Shown: positions 1 through 6,206, counted from the first letter of the stretch. The stretch: DNA of 14,245 nucleotides from Solirubrobacteraceae bacterium (GCA_025455895.1 JALOLQ010000010.1:1-14245); one strand, 5' to 3'. The notes: generated by a model not told the origin, from the letters alone. Translations and numbers: made by a program.

Positions 1-95
1 TTGCCGGGCTTGACGTGCTGGAACTCGACGACCTTGAAGATGACGCCGTCGACCTCGATGTGGTTGCCGTTCTTGAGCTGGTTCGTGCTGATCAT
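1..95 (-). CDS. efp: Elongation factor P, N-terminal part (cut by window edge)
   Basis: EF-P binds between the P and E sites of the ribosome and relieves stalling at polyproline stretches. Only the first 31 codons lie in the window. The ATG is at 95-93, and the reading MISTNQLKNGNHIEVDG, followed by a segment ending EFQHVKPGK, matches the conserved start of the EF-P KOW-like domain, in which EFQHVKPGK is a hallmark. The modified-loop residue itself lies beyond this segment and cannot be checked. A TANNNT hexamer (TAGGCT, 112-107) lies 11 nt upstream of the ATG and could give a very short leader. In many bacteria efp follows an Xaa-Pro peptidase gene of the kind found here at 1894-3000; in this window a toxin-antitoxin pair and a small gene lie between them. 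Identity is secure; the rest of the gene is unseen. Confidence 0.93.
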   Translation of the reverse strand, partial: MISTNQLKNGNHIEVDGVIFKVVEFQHVKPG

Positions 96-106
96 GGGCG
101 CCTGAG

Positions 107-112
107 AGCCTA
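107..112 (-). promoter_or_regulatory. Possible -10 element for efp
   Basis: TAGGCT on the minus strand fits TANNNT and lies 11 nt before the efp ATG, implying a leader of about 4-5 nt. No clear -35 is seen. Weak evidence on its own. Confidence 0.3.
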
Positions 113-158
113 GCCGGGGCCCGGGTGGGTCACCGGGACGGGGCGGCCAGGGCCGCGC

Positions 159-180
159 CAGCAGACCCGCACGGCTGCTG
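159..180. promoter_or_regulatory. Inverted repeat upstream of vapBC, candidate operator
   Basis: CAGCAG (159-164) and CTGCTG (175-180) form a perfect 6-bp inverted repeat around a 10-nt spacer, ending two bases before the putative -10 (182-187). A second perfect palindrome, GCATGCATGC (188-197), covers the start codon. VapB-type ribbon-helix-helix proteins usually bind such repeats at their own promoter, so these are good candidates for the autoregulatory operator. Binding is inferred from position only. A further GC-rich dyad, GCGGCC-AG-GGCCGC (143-156), lies just upstream. Confidence 0.45.
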
Positions 181-181
181 C

Positions 182-187
182 TATTTT
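182..187 (+). promoter_or_regulatory. -10 element for a leaderless vapBC transcript
   Basis: TATTTT, the most AT-rich spot in this stretch, fits TANNNT and ends 6 nt before the ATG at 194. The expected transcription start would fall on or next to the A of the ATG, giving a leaderless mRNA, which is common in actinobacteria. This also supports 194 as the start over upstream in-frame codons. No convincing -35 was found. Confidence 0.55.
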
Positions 188-193
188 GCATGC

Positions 194-430
194 ATGCCCG
201 TCGCCATCACCGTGCGCGACATCCCGGACGACGTCCGCGACGAGCTCGCCGCACGCGCGGCGCGCGCCGGCCAGTCGCTGCAGGAGTACCTGCGCGGCAT
301 GCTCGTGGCGACGGCGTCGCGGCCCCCGGTCGACGACGTGATCGCCCGCGCGCGGGCTCGGGTGCGGGTGACCGGCACGCGGGTCGGCGCCGAGGAGATC
401 CTGACCGCCCGCGACGCCGACCGGCGGTGA
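194..430 (+). CDS. vapB: Ribbon-helix-helix antitoxin (VapB/FitA-like)
   Basis: A 78-residue protein beginning MPVAITVRDIPDDVRDELA. The first strand (AITVRDIP) followed by two helices (DDVRDELAARAARAG and SLQEYLRGMLVA) is the pattern of FitA/VapB ribbon-helix-helix DNA-binding antitoxins. The residues after about 45 form the tail that would wrap the toxin. The start at 194 is chosen because the RHH strand begins directly after it and a -10-like hexamer lies 6 nt upstream; an in-frame start at 125 would add 23 residues unlike the family. The stop overlaps the toxin GTG by 4 bases (GTGA), so the two are translationally coupled. The expected role is to neutralise VapC and repress the operon with it. 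Family assignment is strong; exact subfamily is not resolved. Confidence 0.88.
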   Translation: MPVAITVRDIPDDVRDELAARAARAGQSLQEYLRGMLVATASRPPVDDVIARARARVRVTGTRVGAEEILTARDADRR

Positions 431-825
431 GGCGCCGCCTCACCTGCGACGCCTCAGCCGTCGTCGCGCTGCTCGCCGATGACGGCCAGGCCGGTCACTG
501 GGCGGCGGAGACGCTGACGGGCGCCGACCTCGTCGCCCCCGCACTGCTGCCGTTCGAGGTCGCGAACATCCTGCGCCGGCACGAGCTGGCCGGCCTCGTG
601 GACGGCGGGCAGAGTGCCCAGGCGCACGCCGACCTGCTGGATCTCGCGATCGAGTACTGGCCCTACGACCTGCTCGCCGCCCGGACCTGGGAGCTGCGCA
701 GGAACCTGCCCGCCTACGACGCGAGCTACGTGGCGCTGGCGGAGCTGACCGAGGCGACGCTGGTCACGCTGGACGGGAAGCTCAGCCGGGCGCCCGGCAT
801 CCGCTGCGCCGTCGCGACGCCCTGA
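427..825 (+). CDS. vapC: PIN-domain ribonuclease toxin (VapC family)
   Basis: A 132-residue PIN-domain protein, the usual VapC length. The four acidic residues expected to hold the catalytic metal are present: D8 (TCDASAVVALL), E44 (PFEVANIL), D98 (AYDASYVALAE) and D116 (VTLDGKLSRA). VapC toxins are Mg-dependent endoribonucleases that cleave tRNA or rRNA and stop translation when their antitoxin is degraded; the target here cannot be read from sequence. The GTG start at 427 overlaps the antitoxin stop by 4 bases. The next gene is convergent and ends only 11 bp beyond this stop. The toxin appears intact, with no frameshift or missing catalytic residue. Confidence 0.92.
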   Translation: MRRRLTCDASAVVALLADDGQAGHWAAETLTGADLVAPALLPFEVANILRRHELAGLVDGGQSAQAHADLLDLAIEYWPYDLLAARTWELRRNLPAYDASYVALAELTEATLVTLDGKLSRAPGIRCAVATP

Positions 826-836
826 CCGCGGCGCGG

Positions 837-1016
837 CTACCCCGGCTTCTTGATCGCGTCGGCGGCCTGCTTGGCCTTGTCCGTCAGCTTGCCCTTGCCC
901 TTGAACACCTCGGTGACCTGCTGGGCGTCGCGCTTGAGCGCCTCCTGGCCGCCGCGCTGCTCGATCAGCTTGTCGGCGTGCTTCTTGGCCTGGCCGGTGA
1001 GCTTCTTGAGGTTCAT
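837..1016 (-). CDS. Small Lys-rich protein, possibly MT0933/Rv0909 antitoxin-like
   Basis: A 59-residue, strongly basic, helix-rich protein starting MNLKKLTGQAKKHADKLIEQ, with an ending rich in KGKGKLTDKAKQAADAIKK. It contains no cysteine, signal peptide or membrane segment. The charged amphipathic pattern with repeated DKAKQAAD-like turns recalls the actinobacterial MT0933-like antitoxin family (Rv0909 type), but the match is loose and a DNA- or RNA-binding role is equally possible. The start at 1016 was chosen because TATCGT (1029-1024) lies 7 nt upstream as a -10 for a leaderless message; an in-frame ATG at 1091 would add an Arg-rich extension reaching into the repeat block. It is convergent with vapC. 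If it is an antitoxin, no partner toxin sits beside it on the same strand. Confidence 0.6.
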   Translation of the reverse strand: MNLKKLTGQAKKHADKLIEQRGGQEALKRDAQQVTEVFKGKGKLTDKAKQAADAIKKPG

Positions 1017-1023
1017 GGAACGG

Positions 1024-1029
1024 ACGATA
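1024..1029 (-). promoter_or_regulatory. -10 element for the small Lys-rich gene
   Basis: TATCGT on the minus strand matches TANNNT and ends 7 nt before the ATG at 1016, predicting a leaderless transcript. No clear -35 is visible. Confidence 0.45.
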
Positions 1030-1066
1030 CGACCGTTTCCTGAGCGGCGCATGAAGCGCGCGAGGG

Positions 1067-1167
1067 ATCGGGTTCGGCGTCTCCCGAGCATGCCCGGAAC
1101 CCGATGATGCGCGCCTCACGACGTGCGATCGGGTTCGGCGCCCGGCACGCTGCGCCCGAACCCGATC
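1067..1167. repeat. Four-arm alternating inverted repeat (REP/BIME-like)
   Basis: The 9-mer ATCGGGTTC occurs at 1067-1075 and 1128-1136, and its reverse complement GAACCCGAT at 1097-1105 and 1158-1166. The arms alternate in direction and begin 30, 31 and 30 bases apart, leaving 21-22-nt loops. The second pair extends to 12 bp (GATCGGGTTCGG 1127-1138 with CCGAACCCGATC 1156-1167). The 14-mer GATCGGGTTCGGCG is repeated exactly at 1066-1079 and 1127-1140. Each neighbouring pair can fold, so arms 1:2, 2:3 and 3:4 are alternatives. It lies directly downstream of the hotdog gene stop (1181) and upstream of the small gene start (1016), so it may be a terminator, an mRNA-stabilising element or a dispersed REP-type repeat. 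Confidence 0.8.
1127..1167 (-). terminator. Hairpin after the aroQ-peptidase-hotdog operon
   Basis: A perfect 12-bp stem with a 17-nt loop begins 13 nt past the TGA at 1181 on the minus strand. There is no U-tract, so this is terminator-like by position and stem strength only. It is the second half of the four-arm repeat. Confidence 0.4.
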
Positions 1168-1180
1168 CGACCCGCCCGGA

Positions 1181-1897
1181 TCAGCCCGCCAGCGCGATCC
1201 ACGTCGCCCGCGAGAGCGCCACCACGGCTCCGCCCGGCCGCACCAGCGCGCACGCCGACCAGCGCTTGCGGCCCTCGGAGCCGAGCGTCCAGGCGAGCAC
1301 GAGCAGTTCCTCCCCCAGCCGCGGCGGCTCGAGCACCTCGCCGGTCAGGCGTCCGAGGACATGCGGCGGCGTGCCCGGAGGCGCCGCGGCCATCCCGGTC
1401 GGGCAGTCCAGGGCGACCCAGGTGTTCGCCGGGTGCAGGCCGCCGTCGGCGCCCTGCGGGAGTGACGAGCCCGGCGTCCAGGTCGTCGCGAAGAGCCCGG
1501 GCACGCCGGAGACCGGCCCCGGATGCAGCGCCACCGCCTCGGCAGGGTCGCGTTCCGGCCCGCAGCCGAAGCAGCCCGGGAACGGATGCCCGCGCACGTC
1601 CTGTGGGCGCAGCGCGGCCGAGCGGGCGGCATCGAGCCCGGCCGCCGGGATCTCGCCGACATCAGGCGCTGCGGCGCGCCGTGCCGCGGCGAGCAGCTCG
1701 CCCGAGTCATGCAGCTCCGCGCCCTCGTCCGTGACCACGACGTCGAGCGGCTGCTCGAGCGGCACCGGCCGGCGCAGCGTCACCTCGACCGGCCCGCCCG
1801 GCAGGCGCTCCGCGAGCAGCCCGCAGACCCAGCCGCCGTTCGCCGCCCCCGGCGGCCCGCAGCAGCGCCCGTCGATGACGACGCGCTCGGTGCTCAA
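1181..1897 (-). CDS. Double-hotdog thioesterase-like protein
   Basis: A 238-residue soluble protein of unknown substrate. Residues 13-28 (CGPPGAANGGWVCGLL) resemble the N-terminal part of acyl-CoA thioesterase-like hotdog proteins, where an NGGY/W segment begins the central helix. A linker carries PFPGCFGCGPERDP (about 105-118) with two cysteines, and a second hotdog-like half follows with NTWVALDCPTG (158-168). This arrangement is seen in actinobacterial PaaI/4HBT-like proteins. The start is TTG at 1897, because TTGA overlaps the peptidase stop by 4 bases and no ATG or GTG lies between that stop region and the conserved sequence. It is therefore probably translated by coupling. An acyl-thioester hydrolase or binding role is inferred; the reaction is not known. 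Confidence is high for a real gene, moderate for the fold. Confidence 0.75.
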   Translation of the reverse strand: MSTERVVIDGRCCGPPGAANGGWVCGLLAERLPGGPVEVTLRRPVPLEQPLDVVVTDEGAELHDSGELLAAARRAAAPDVGEIPAAGLDAARSAALRPQDVRGHPFPGCFGCGPERDPAEAVALHPGPVSGVPGLFATTWTPGSSLPQGADGGLHPANTWVALDCPTGMAAAPPGTPPHVLGRLTGEVLEPPRLGEELLVLAWTLGSEGRKRWSACALVRPGGAVVALSRATWIALAG

Positions 1898-3000
1898 TCG
1901 ACCACCCGCAGGTCCTTCGGCAGCGTGTTCAGAACCTCCGCGCCGTCCTCGGTGACGAGCACCAGGTCTTCGATCCGCACGCCGCAGCGCCCGGGCAGGT
2001 AGACGCCGGGCTCGACGGTGACCACCATCCCCGCCGTGAGCGGGGCCTCGCCGGTCTTCGAGAGCCGCGGGCCCTCGTGGACCTCGAGACCCACGCCGTG
2101 CCCGAGCCCGTGCCCGAAGTGCTCGCCGTGGCCGGCGTCGGCGATGATCTCGCGCGCGACCGCATCCACCTCGCGCCCGGTCGGCCCCGGCCGCACCGCG
2201 CCCAGCGCCGCCTCCTGGGCCCGCAGCACGAGGTCGTACACCGCGCGCTCCTCGTCGCCGACCTCGCCGACGGCGAACGTGCGCGTGCAGTCCGAGCAGT
2301 AGCCCTCGAGCCGCGCGCCCCAGTCGATCGTCACGAGCACGCCCGGCTCGATGACGCTCGCCCGCGGCTCGGCGTGCGGGAGCGCGCCGTGCGCCCCGGA
2401 GGCGACGATCGGCGGGAAGCTCAGCGCCTCGGCGCCGTGGCGGCGCATCGCGACCTCGAGATCGAGGGCGACCTCGGCCTCCGTGCGCCCGGCCAGGCCG
2501 CGCCCGAGCACCTCGGTGAGCGCATGGTCGGCGAGGTGCGCCGCCTCGCGGATCCGGCTGGCCTCGCCGTCGTCCTTGACCTCGCGCAGCGCCTCCGCGA
2601 GCCCGCCGGCGGGCACGAGCTCGGCGCGGTCCTCGACCGCGGCGCGCAGCCGCTCGAACTGGGCGACGGTGAGGTGGCGGTCGTCGAAGCCGAGCCGGAT
2701 CGGGGCCTCGCCCGGCTCGAGCTGCTCGGCGATGCCGGGGCCGAGCAGCTCCTGGGCCACCTGGCGGCGGTCCCACGCGGCGTCGACCTGGCTCTGGACC
2801 TGGGTGACGTAGCGGAAGTCGGTGAGGAAGATCCCGGGCCGCTCCGGCGCGCCCGCGGCGTCGACGAGCGCCGCGCCGTTCGAGCCGGTGAAGCCCGTCA
2901 GCCAGCGCAGCGAGACGAGCTCGGAGACGAGCAGCAGGTCGAGCTCGCGCTCGCGCGCCGCGGCGGCCAGGCGCTCCGCGCGCTCGCCCGGGACGCTCAC
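1894..3000 (-). CDS. Xaa-Pro aminopeptidase/dipeptidase (M24 family)
   Basis: A 368-residue M24B metallopeptidase that removes residues preceding proline. An N-terminal creatinase-like domain (about 1-140) is followed by the pita-bread catalytic domain. All five dinuclear metal ligands are visible: D226 (VTIDWG), D237 (CSDCTRTF), H301 (FGHGLGHGVG), E330 (VTVEPGVY) and E344 (GVRIEDLV). H208 and H308 also match conserved catalytic-domain histidines. The length fits the short YqhT/PepQ-like branch rather than the longer E. coli PepP. The GTG start at 3000 overlaps the aroQ stop by 4 bases (GTGA), and its own stop overlaps the next TTG start, so three genes are coupled. A cytoplasmic peptide-recycling role is expected. 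In many bacteria this gene directly precedes efp, which fits the neighbourhood. Confidence 0.93.
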   Translation of the reverse strand: MSVPGERAERLAAAARERELDLLLVSELVSLRWLTGFTGSNGAALVDAAGAPERPGIFLTDFRYVTQVQSQVDAAWDRRQVAQELLGPGIAEQLEPGEAPIRLGFDDRHLTVAQFERLRAAVEDRAELVPAGGLAEALREVKDDGEASRIREAAHLADHALTEVLGRGLAGRTEAEVALDLEVAMRRHGAEALSFPPIVASGAHGALPHAEPRASVIEPGVLVTIDWGARLEGYCSDCTRTFAVGEVGDEERAVYDLVLRAQEAALGAVRPGPTGREVDAVAREIIADAGHGEHFGHGLGHGVGLEVHEGPRLSKTGEAPLTAGMVVTVEPGVYLPGRCGVRIEDLVLVTEDGAEVLNTLPKDLRVVD

Positions 3001-3455
3001 GCCGGAGCCGCCCCGGCCAGCTCGTCGCGCAGGCGCTCGAGCGCGACGCGATAGCCGTCCGCACCCTGGCCGCTGACCGTCAGCAGGCACAGGTCGGAGA
3101 TCACCGAGACGCGCCGGAACGGCTCGCGCGCCTGCACGTCCGAGAGGTGCACCTCGACGGCGGGCAGGGCGGCGATCTCCAGCGCGTCGCGGATCGACCA
3201 GGCGTAGTGCGTCCACGCGCCGGGATTCAGGACGATCCCGTCGGCGAGGTCGCGCAGGCGGTGCAGGCGCTCGACGAACTCGCTCTCGGCGTTCGTCTGG
3301 AAGAACTGCGGCTCGAGCCCCAGCGCGTGCGCGTCGTCGCGGATCCGCAGCTCGAGCTGGTCGAGCGTCAGCGTGCCGTACTGCTCGGGGTCCCGGCGCC
3401 CGAGCTGGTCGAGGTTCACCCCGTGCAGGACGGCGATGCGGTTGTGCGCGAGCAC
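2997..3455 (-). CDS. aroQ: Type II 3-dehydroquinate dehydratase
   Basis: Converts 3-dehydroquinate to 3-dehydroshikimate, step three of the shikimate pathway. The protein has 152 residues from the GTG at 3455, the normal size for the dodecameric type II enzyme. The active-site segments are present: R21 and Y26 in GRRDPEQYG, the Asn/His pair in VLNPGAWTHYAWSIRDAL, the His in VEVHLSDVQAREPFRR, and the SVIS segment. The first motif reads HGVNLDQLG instead of the usual NGPNLNLLG, a departure that keeps the catalytic residues. The start at 3455 is preferred over GTG 3473 because TACACT (3468-3463) lies exactly 7 nt upstream as a -10, and the protein then begins six residues before the first strand, as in relatives. 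It heads the coupled minus-strand operon and has its own promoter, because an opposite-strand gene separates it from aroKB. Confidence 0.93.
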   Translation of the reverse strand: MLAHNRIAVLHGVNLDQLGRRDPEQYGTLTLDQLELRIRDDAHALGLEPQFFQTNAESEFVERLHRLRDLADGIVLNPGAWTHYAWSIRDALEIAALPAVEVHLSDVQAREPFRRVSVISDLCLLTVSGQGADGYRVALERLRDELAGAAPA

Positions 3456-3462
3456 GGCGGCG

Positions 3463-3468
3463 AGTGTA
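3463..3468 (-). promoter_or_regulatory. -10 element for the aroQ operon
   Basis: TACACT on the minus strand matches TANNNT and ends 7 nt before GTG 3455, predicting a leaderless aroQ mRNA. A GC-rich dyad (GCGGCT-TG-AGCCGC, 3478-3491; also CCGCGGC/GCCGCGG, 3473-3493) lies just upstream in the gap shared with the divergent gene and could be a regulator site. No -35 match was found. Confidence 0.5.
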
Positions 3469-3516
3469 TGCACCGCGGCGGCTTGAGCCGCGGCGCGCCC
3501 GCGCCGATGGGACCCC

Positions 3517-4719
3517 ATGCGGCGCGCCGCTCCCCCCTGGCTGCCCTCCGTCCTCGTCGCCCTCGGCGCCGTCGCCGCGTGCGCGTGGGCGGCGGCCACG
3601 ATCCCGCTGATGGGCGACTACGCGCACGAGCTGCGCCCCGCGATCAGCGCGCTGCTCGCGGGCGACATGACCGCGTTCGCCGCCGCCGTCCCCGTGTACG
3701 GCGGGTCCGTGTGGCCACGGGCGCCGTTCGCCTGGCTCGCCCACGCGCTCGGCGGCGGCGACCTCGCCGTCTACCGCGCGGGGGCGTTCGCCTGCCTGCT
3801 CGCGCTCGCCGCGCTCGCGGTCGCGCTCGAGCGCACGATGCGCCGCGCCGGGCGCCCGCTCGCCGACCGCCTGGGCGTCGTGCTCGTCCTGCTCGCCGCC
3901 CCCGTCGTGCTGCGCGCGCTGCGCGACGGGCACCCCGAGGACGTGCTCGCCGGGGCGCTCGCCGCCGGCGGCGTGCTGCTCGCGCTGCGGGACCGCCCCG
4001 CCGCGGCCGGGATCGCGCTCGGGCTGGCCGCCGCGAGCAAGCCGTGGGCCGTGCTCGCCTTCCTGCCGGCGCTCGCCGCCGCACCCGGGCGGCGCCTCCT
4101 GCTCACCCTCGCCGCGGGCGCCGCCGGCGCGGCCGCCGTGCTCCCCGTCCTGCTGCTGTCCGGGGACCACCTCGCCGCGCAGGCGGCCGGCGCGAGCGGG
4201 ACGGGCCGGATCTTCCACCCCCAGCAGCTCTTCTGGCCGCTGCGCGAGGCGCACGCCAACGGCGGCTTCACCGGGCCCGCCTGGCTCGCCCCGCTCACCC
4301 ATCCGCTGATCGTCCTGCTCGCCGCGCCGCTCACCGGCGCCTGGCTGCTGCGCCGCCGGGCCACCGGCGCCCCCGCCCACGACGCGCTGCTGCTGCTGGC
4401 CCTGCTGCTGCTCCTGCGCTGCGTGCTGGACCCGTGGAACAACGCCTACTACGCGGTCCCGCTCGTCCTCGCCCTGGCCTCCTGGGAGGCGCTCGCGGGC
4501 CGCGGGCTGCCGGTGCTGGCGCTCGCCACCACCGCGCTCACCTGGCTGAGCTTCGAGCAGCTCCCGGCGCTGACCGGCCGGGACGGCCTCGCGGCGTTCT
4601 ACCTCGCGTGGACGATCCCCCTGGCGGGGGTCCTCGCCCACCGCCTCTGGGCGGTGCCCGCGACGGCTCAGGCGACGAGCTCGGCGACCGCCGCGCGCAC
4701 GTCGGCCTCGGCGAGCTGA
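3517..4719 (+). CDS. GT87-like polytopic membrane glycosyltransferase
   Basis: A 400-residue, very hydrophobic protein with about nine to ten predicted membrane spans. An acidic residue in the first external loop (D34 in LMGDYAHEL) is where GT-C enzymes place their catalytic Asp. The central GHPEDVLAGALAAGGVLLAL (138-157) and GLAAASKPWAVLAFLP (169-184) segments, plus DPWNNAYYAVPLVLAL (305-320), are typical of actinobacterial GT87/DUF2029 polyprenyl-phosphate-sugar-dependent mannosyltransferases. The expected job is adding a sugar to a cell-envelope glycan or lipid; the acceptor is unknown. It is the only plus-strand gene inside the aro block, divergent from aroQ with a 61-bp gap. Its last 52 bases overlap the end of aroKB on the other strand, encoding a low-complexity Ala/Ser/Thr tail. 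The ATG at 3517 follows a weak GGGA. Confidence 0.8.
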   Translation: MRRAAPPWLPSVLVALGAVAACAWAAATIPLMGDYAHELRPAISALLAGDMTAFAAAVPVYGGSVWPRAPFAWLAHALGGGDLAVYRAGAFACLLALAALAVALERTMRRAGRPLADRLGVVLVLLAAPVVLRALRDGHPEDVLAGALAAGGVLLALRDRPAAAGIALGLAAASKPWAVLAFLPALAAAPGRRLLLTLAAGAAGAAAVLPVLLLSGDHLAAQAAGASGTGRIFHPQQLFWPLREAHANGGFTGPAWLAPLTHPLIVLLAAPLTGAWLLRRRATGAPAHDALLLLALLLLLRCVLDPWNNAYYAVPLVLALASWEALAGRGLPVLALATTALTWLSFEQLPALTGRDGLAAFYLAWTIPLAGVLAHRLWAVPATAQATSSATAARTSASAS

Positions 4720-6206
4720 GCGCCGTGGCGCACCTCCCCGGGTGCCGGGCAGACGACGAACGGCACGTGCTCGCCGGTGCGCTTCTTGTCCCGCCGCGTC
4801 GCGGCGAGGACCTCGTCGGGTGCGACACCTGAGACGCTGAGCGGCAGCCCCGCCTCCGCGAGCAGCCCGGCCACCTGCTCGCGCAGGTCGCCGGCGCCCG
4901 AGAGCCGCAGCGCGGCGAGCAGCCCGAGCCCCACGGCCTCGCCGTGGCGCAGCCGGGCGTAGCCGGTCACCGTCTCGATCGCGTGGCCGATCGTGTGGCC
5001 GAGGTTCAGCACCTGCCGGCGGCCGCCGTCGCGCTCGTCCTCGGCGACCACCGCGAGCTTCGTGCGCGCGCAGCCGAGGATCACCTGCTCATCCACCGGC
5101 GCGCCCGCCCCGACCCGCTCCCACAGCTCACCGCCGGCGATCAGGGCGGTCTTCACGACCTCGGCGTAGCCGGCCGCGAACTCCTCCGGGGGCAGCGTGC
5201 CGAGCGTCTGCGGGTCCACCAGCACGCCCGCCGGCTGGTGGTAGGCACCGACGTAGTTCTTCGCCTCGGGCAGATCCACCCCGGTCTTGCCGCCGTAGGC
5301 CGAGTCGACCTGGGCGACGAGCGTCGTCGGCACCTGCACGACGGGGATCCCGCGCTGGAAGGTCGCCGCGCAGAAGCCTGCGAGGTCCCCGACGACGCCG
5401 CCGCCGACGGCGACGAGATGGTCGGCGCGCGTGGCCTCCTGGGCGACGAGAGCGTGCCAGACGCGCTCGGCGGTGGCGAGCGTCTTGTGCTCCTCGCCCG
5501 GCGGGATCTCGATCATCCCGGCGAGCCCGGGCACGCGCCCGGCGTGCTGCTCGGCGACGTTCGCGTCGGTCACGACGATCCGCCGCGAGGCGTCCGCCAG
5601 CGGCCACGGCGCGGTGCCCGAGCCGGCCCCGGGGCCGACCCACACGGGGTAGTCGCCCGAGGCGGTGGTCGCCCACAGCAGCCGCAGCCCGCCGGCCTCG
5701 CCGCGCGCCATCGCCGCGAGCGCCCCGAGCGCGCGGCGCAGCAGCGCGAGGTCCGAGTACGGCAGCACGGCGTCGGCGGCGGCGTGGTAGATCGCCTCGC
5801 GCTCGGCGTACAGCGCGTCGAACGCCGCGCGATCGCGGGCCAGCGGCCGGCCGGAGCCGGAGGCGCGCGACCAGGCCGTCTCGAGCGCGACCTCGAGCAG
5901 CACCGTCACGTGATCTCGCAGCGCCTCACGCACGGCCGGTGCGCCGAGCGCGCCGCCCCCGAGCGCGATCACGCACGGCGGGCCGTCGAGCAGCTCGAGC
6001 ACGAGCCGCTCCTCGGCGGCGCGGAACGCCGCTTCGCCGTCGCGGGCGAACACGTCCTCGATCGGCGCCCCGAGGCGCTCCTCGAGCAGCGCGTCGGCGT
6101 CGCGCACGTCCACGCCGAGCAGGCGCCCGGCCTCGGCGGCGGAGGTCGTCTTCCCGGCTCCCATGAAGCCGCAGAAGACGAGACAGCGATCTAGCGCGGC
6201 CTCCAC
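4668..6206 (-). CDS. aroKB: Fused shikimate kinase - 3-dehydroquinate synthase
   Basis: One 512-residue protein carries two shikimate-pathway enzymes. Residues 1-165 are shikimate kinase: P-loop GFMGAGKT (13-20), the shikimate-binding DADALLEE region (36-43), GGG (83-85) and the lid Arg in SGRPLARD (118-125). Residues about 170-512 are dehydroquinate synthase: NAD-binding GGGVVGDLAGF (268-278), PTTLVAQVDSAYGGKTGV (293-310), Zn ligands E349, H404 and H421, and catalytic K352 and H408 (NLGHTIGHAIE). The two halves catalyse non-consecutive steps (DHQ synthesis and shikimate phosphorylation). Start is GTG at 6206, just before the first kinase strand, overlapping the aroC end by 16 bases. The 3' end overlaps the convergent GT87-like gene by 52 bases. 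All catalytic residues appear intact. Confidence 0.95.
   Translation of the reverse strand: MEAALDRCLVFCGFMGAGKTTSAAEAGRLLGVDVRDADALLEERLGAPIEDVFARDGEAAFRAAEERLVLELLDGPPCVIALGGGALGAPAVREALRDHVTVLLEVALETAWSRASGSGRPLARDRAAFDALYAEREAIYHAAADAVLPYSDLALLRRALGALAAMARGEAGGLRLLWATTASGDYPVWVGPGAGSGTAPWPLADASRRIVVTDANVAEQHAGRVPGLAGMIEIPPGEEHKTLATAERVWHALVAQEATRADHLVAVGGGVVGDLAGFCAATFQRGIPVVQVPTTLVAQVDSAYGGKTGVDLPEAKNYVGAYHQPAGVLVDPQTLGTLPPEEFAAGYAEVVKTALIAGGELWERVGAGAPVDEQVILGCARTKLAVVAEDERDGGRRQVLNLGHTIGHAIETVTGYARLRHGEAVGLGLLAALRLSGAGDLREQVAGLLAEAGLPLSVSGVAPDEVLAATRRDKKRTGEHVPFVVCPAPGEVRHGAQLAEADVRAAVAELVA

Noticed and set aside
125..193. Upstream in-frame start for the antitoxin
   Set aside because: It would add 23 residues with no RHH similarity, and would place the putative -10 and operator inside the coding region.
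837..1016. CsbD-like stress protein
   Set aside because: It has small size and Lys/Gly-rich content, but lacks the KGKWKQ-type start and the KLTDDD core arrangement of CsbD proteins.
1066..1167. CRISPR array
   Set aside because: The repeated arms alternate in direction, are 9-14 bp long, and only two direct copies exist; no cas gene is present.
1894..4641. Long minus-strand open frame extending the peptidase upstream through aroQ and the membrane protein gene
   Set aside because: The region above 3000 is the antisense or alternate frame of aroQ and the GT87-like gene; it reads as Arg/Gly/Gln-rich low complexity with no family signature. High GC removes stop codons from non-coding frames.
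4944..6194. 416-codon plus-strand open frame
   Set aside because: It is the antisense of aroKB, whose catalytic motifs are unmistakable.
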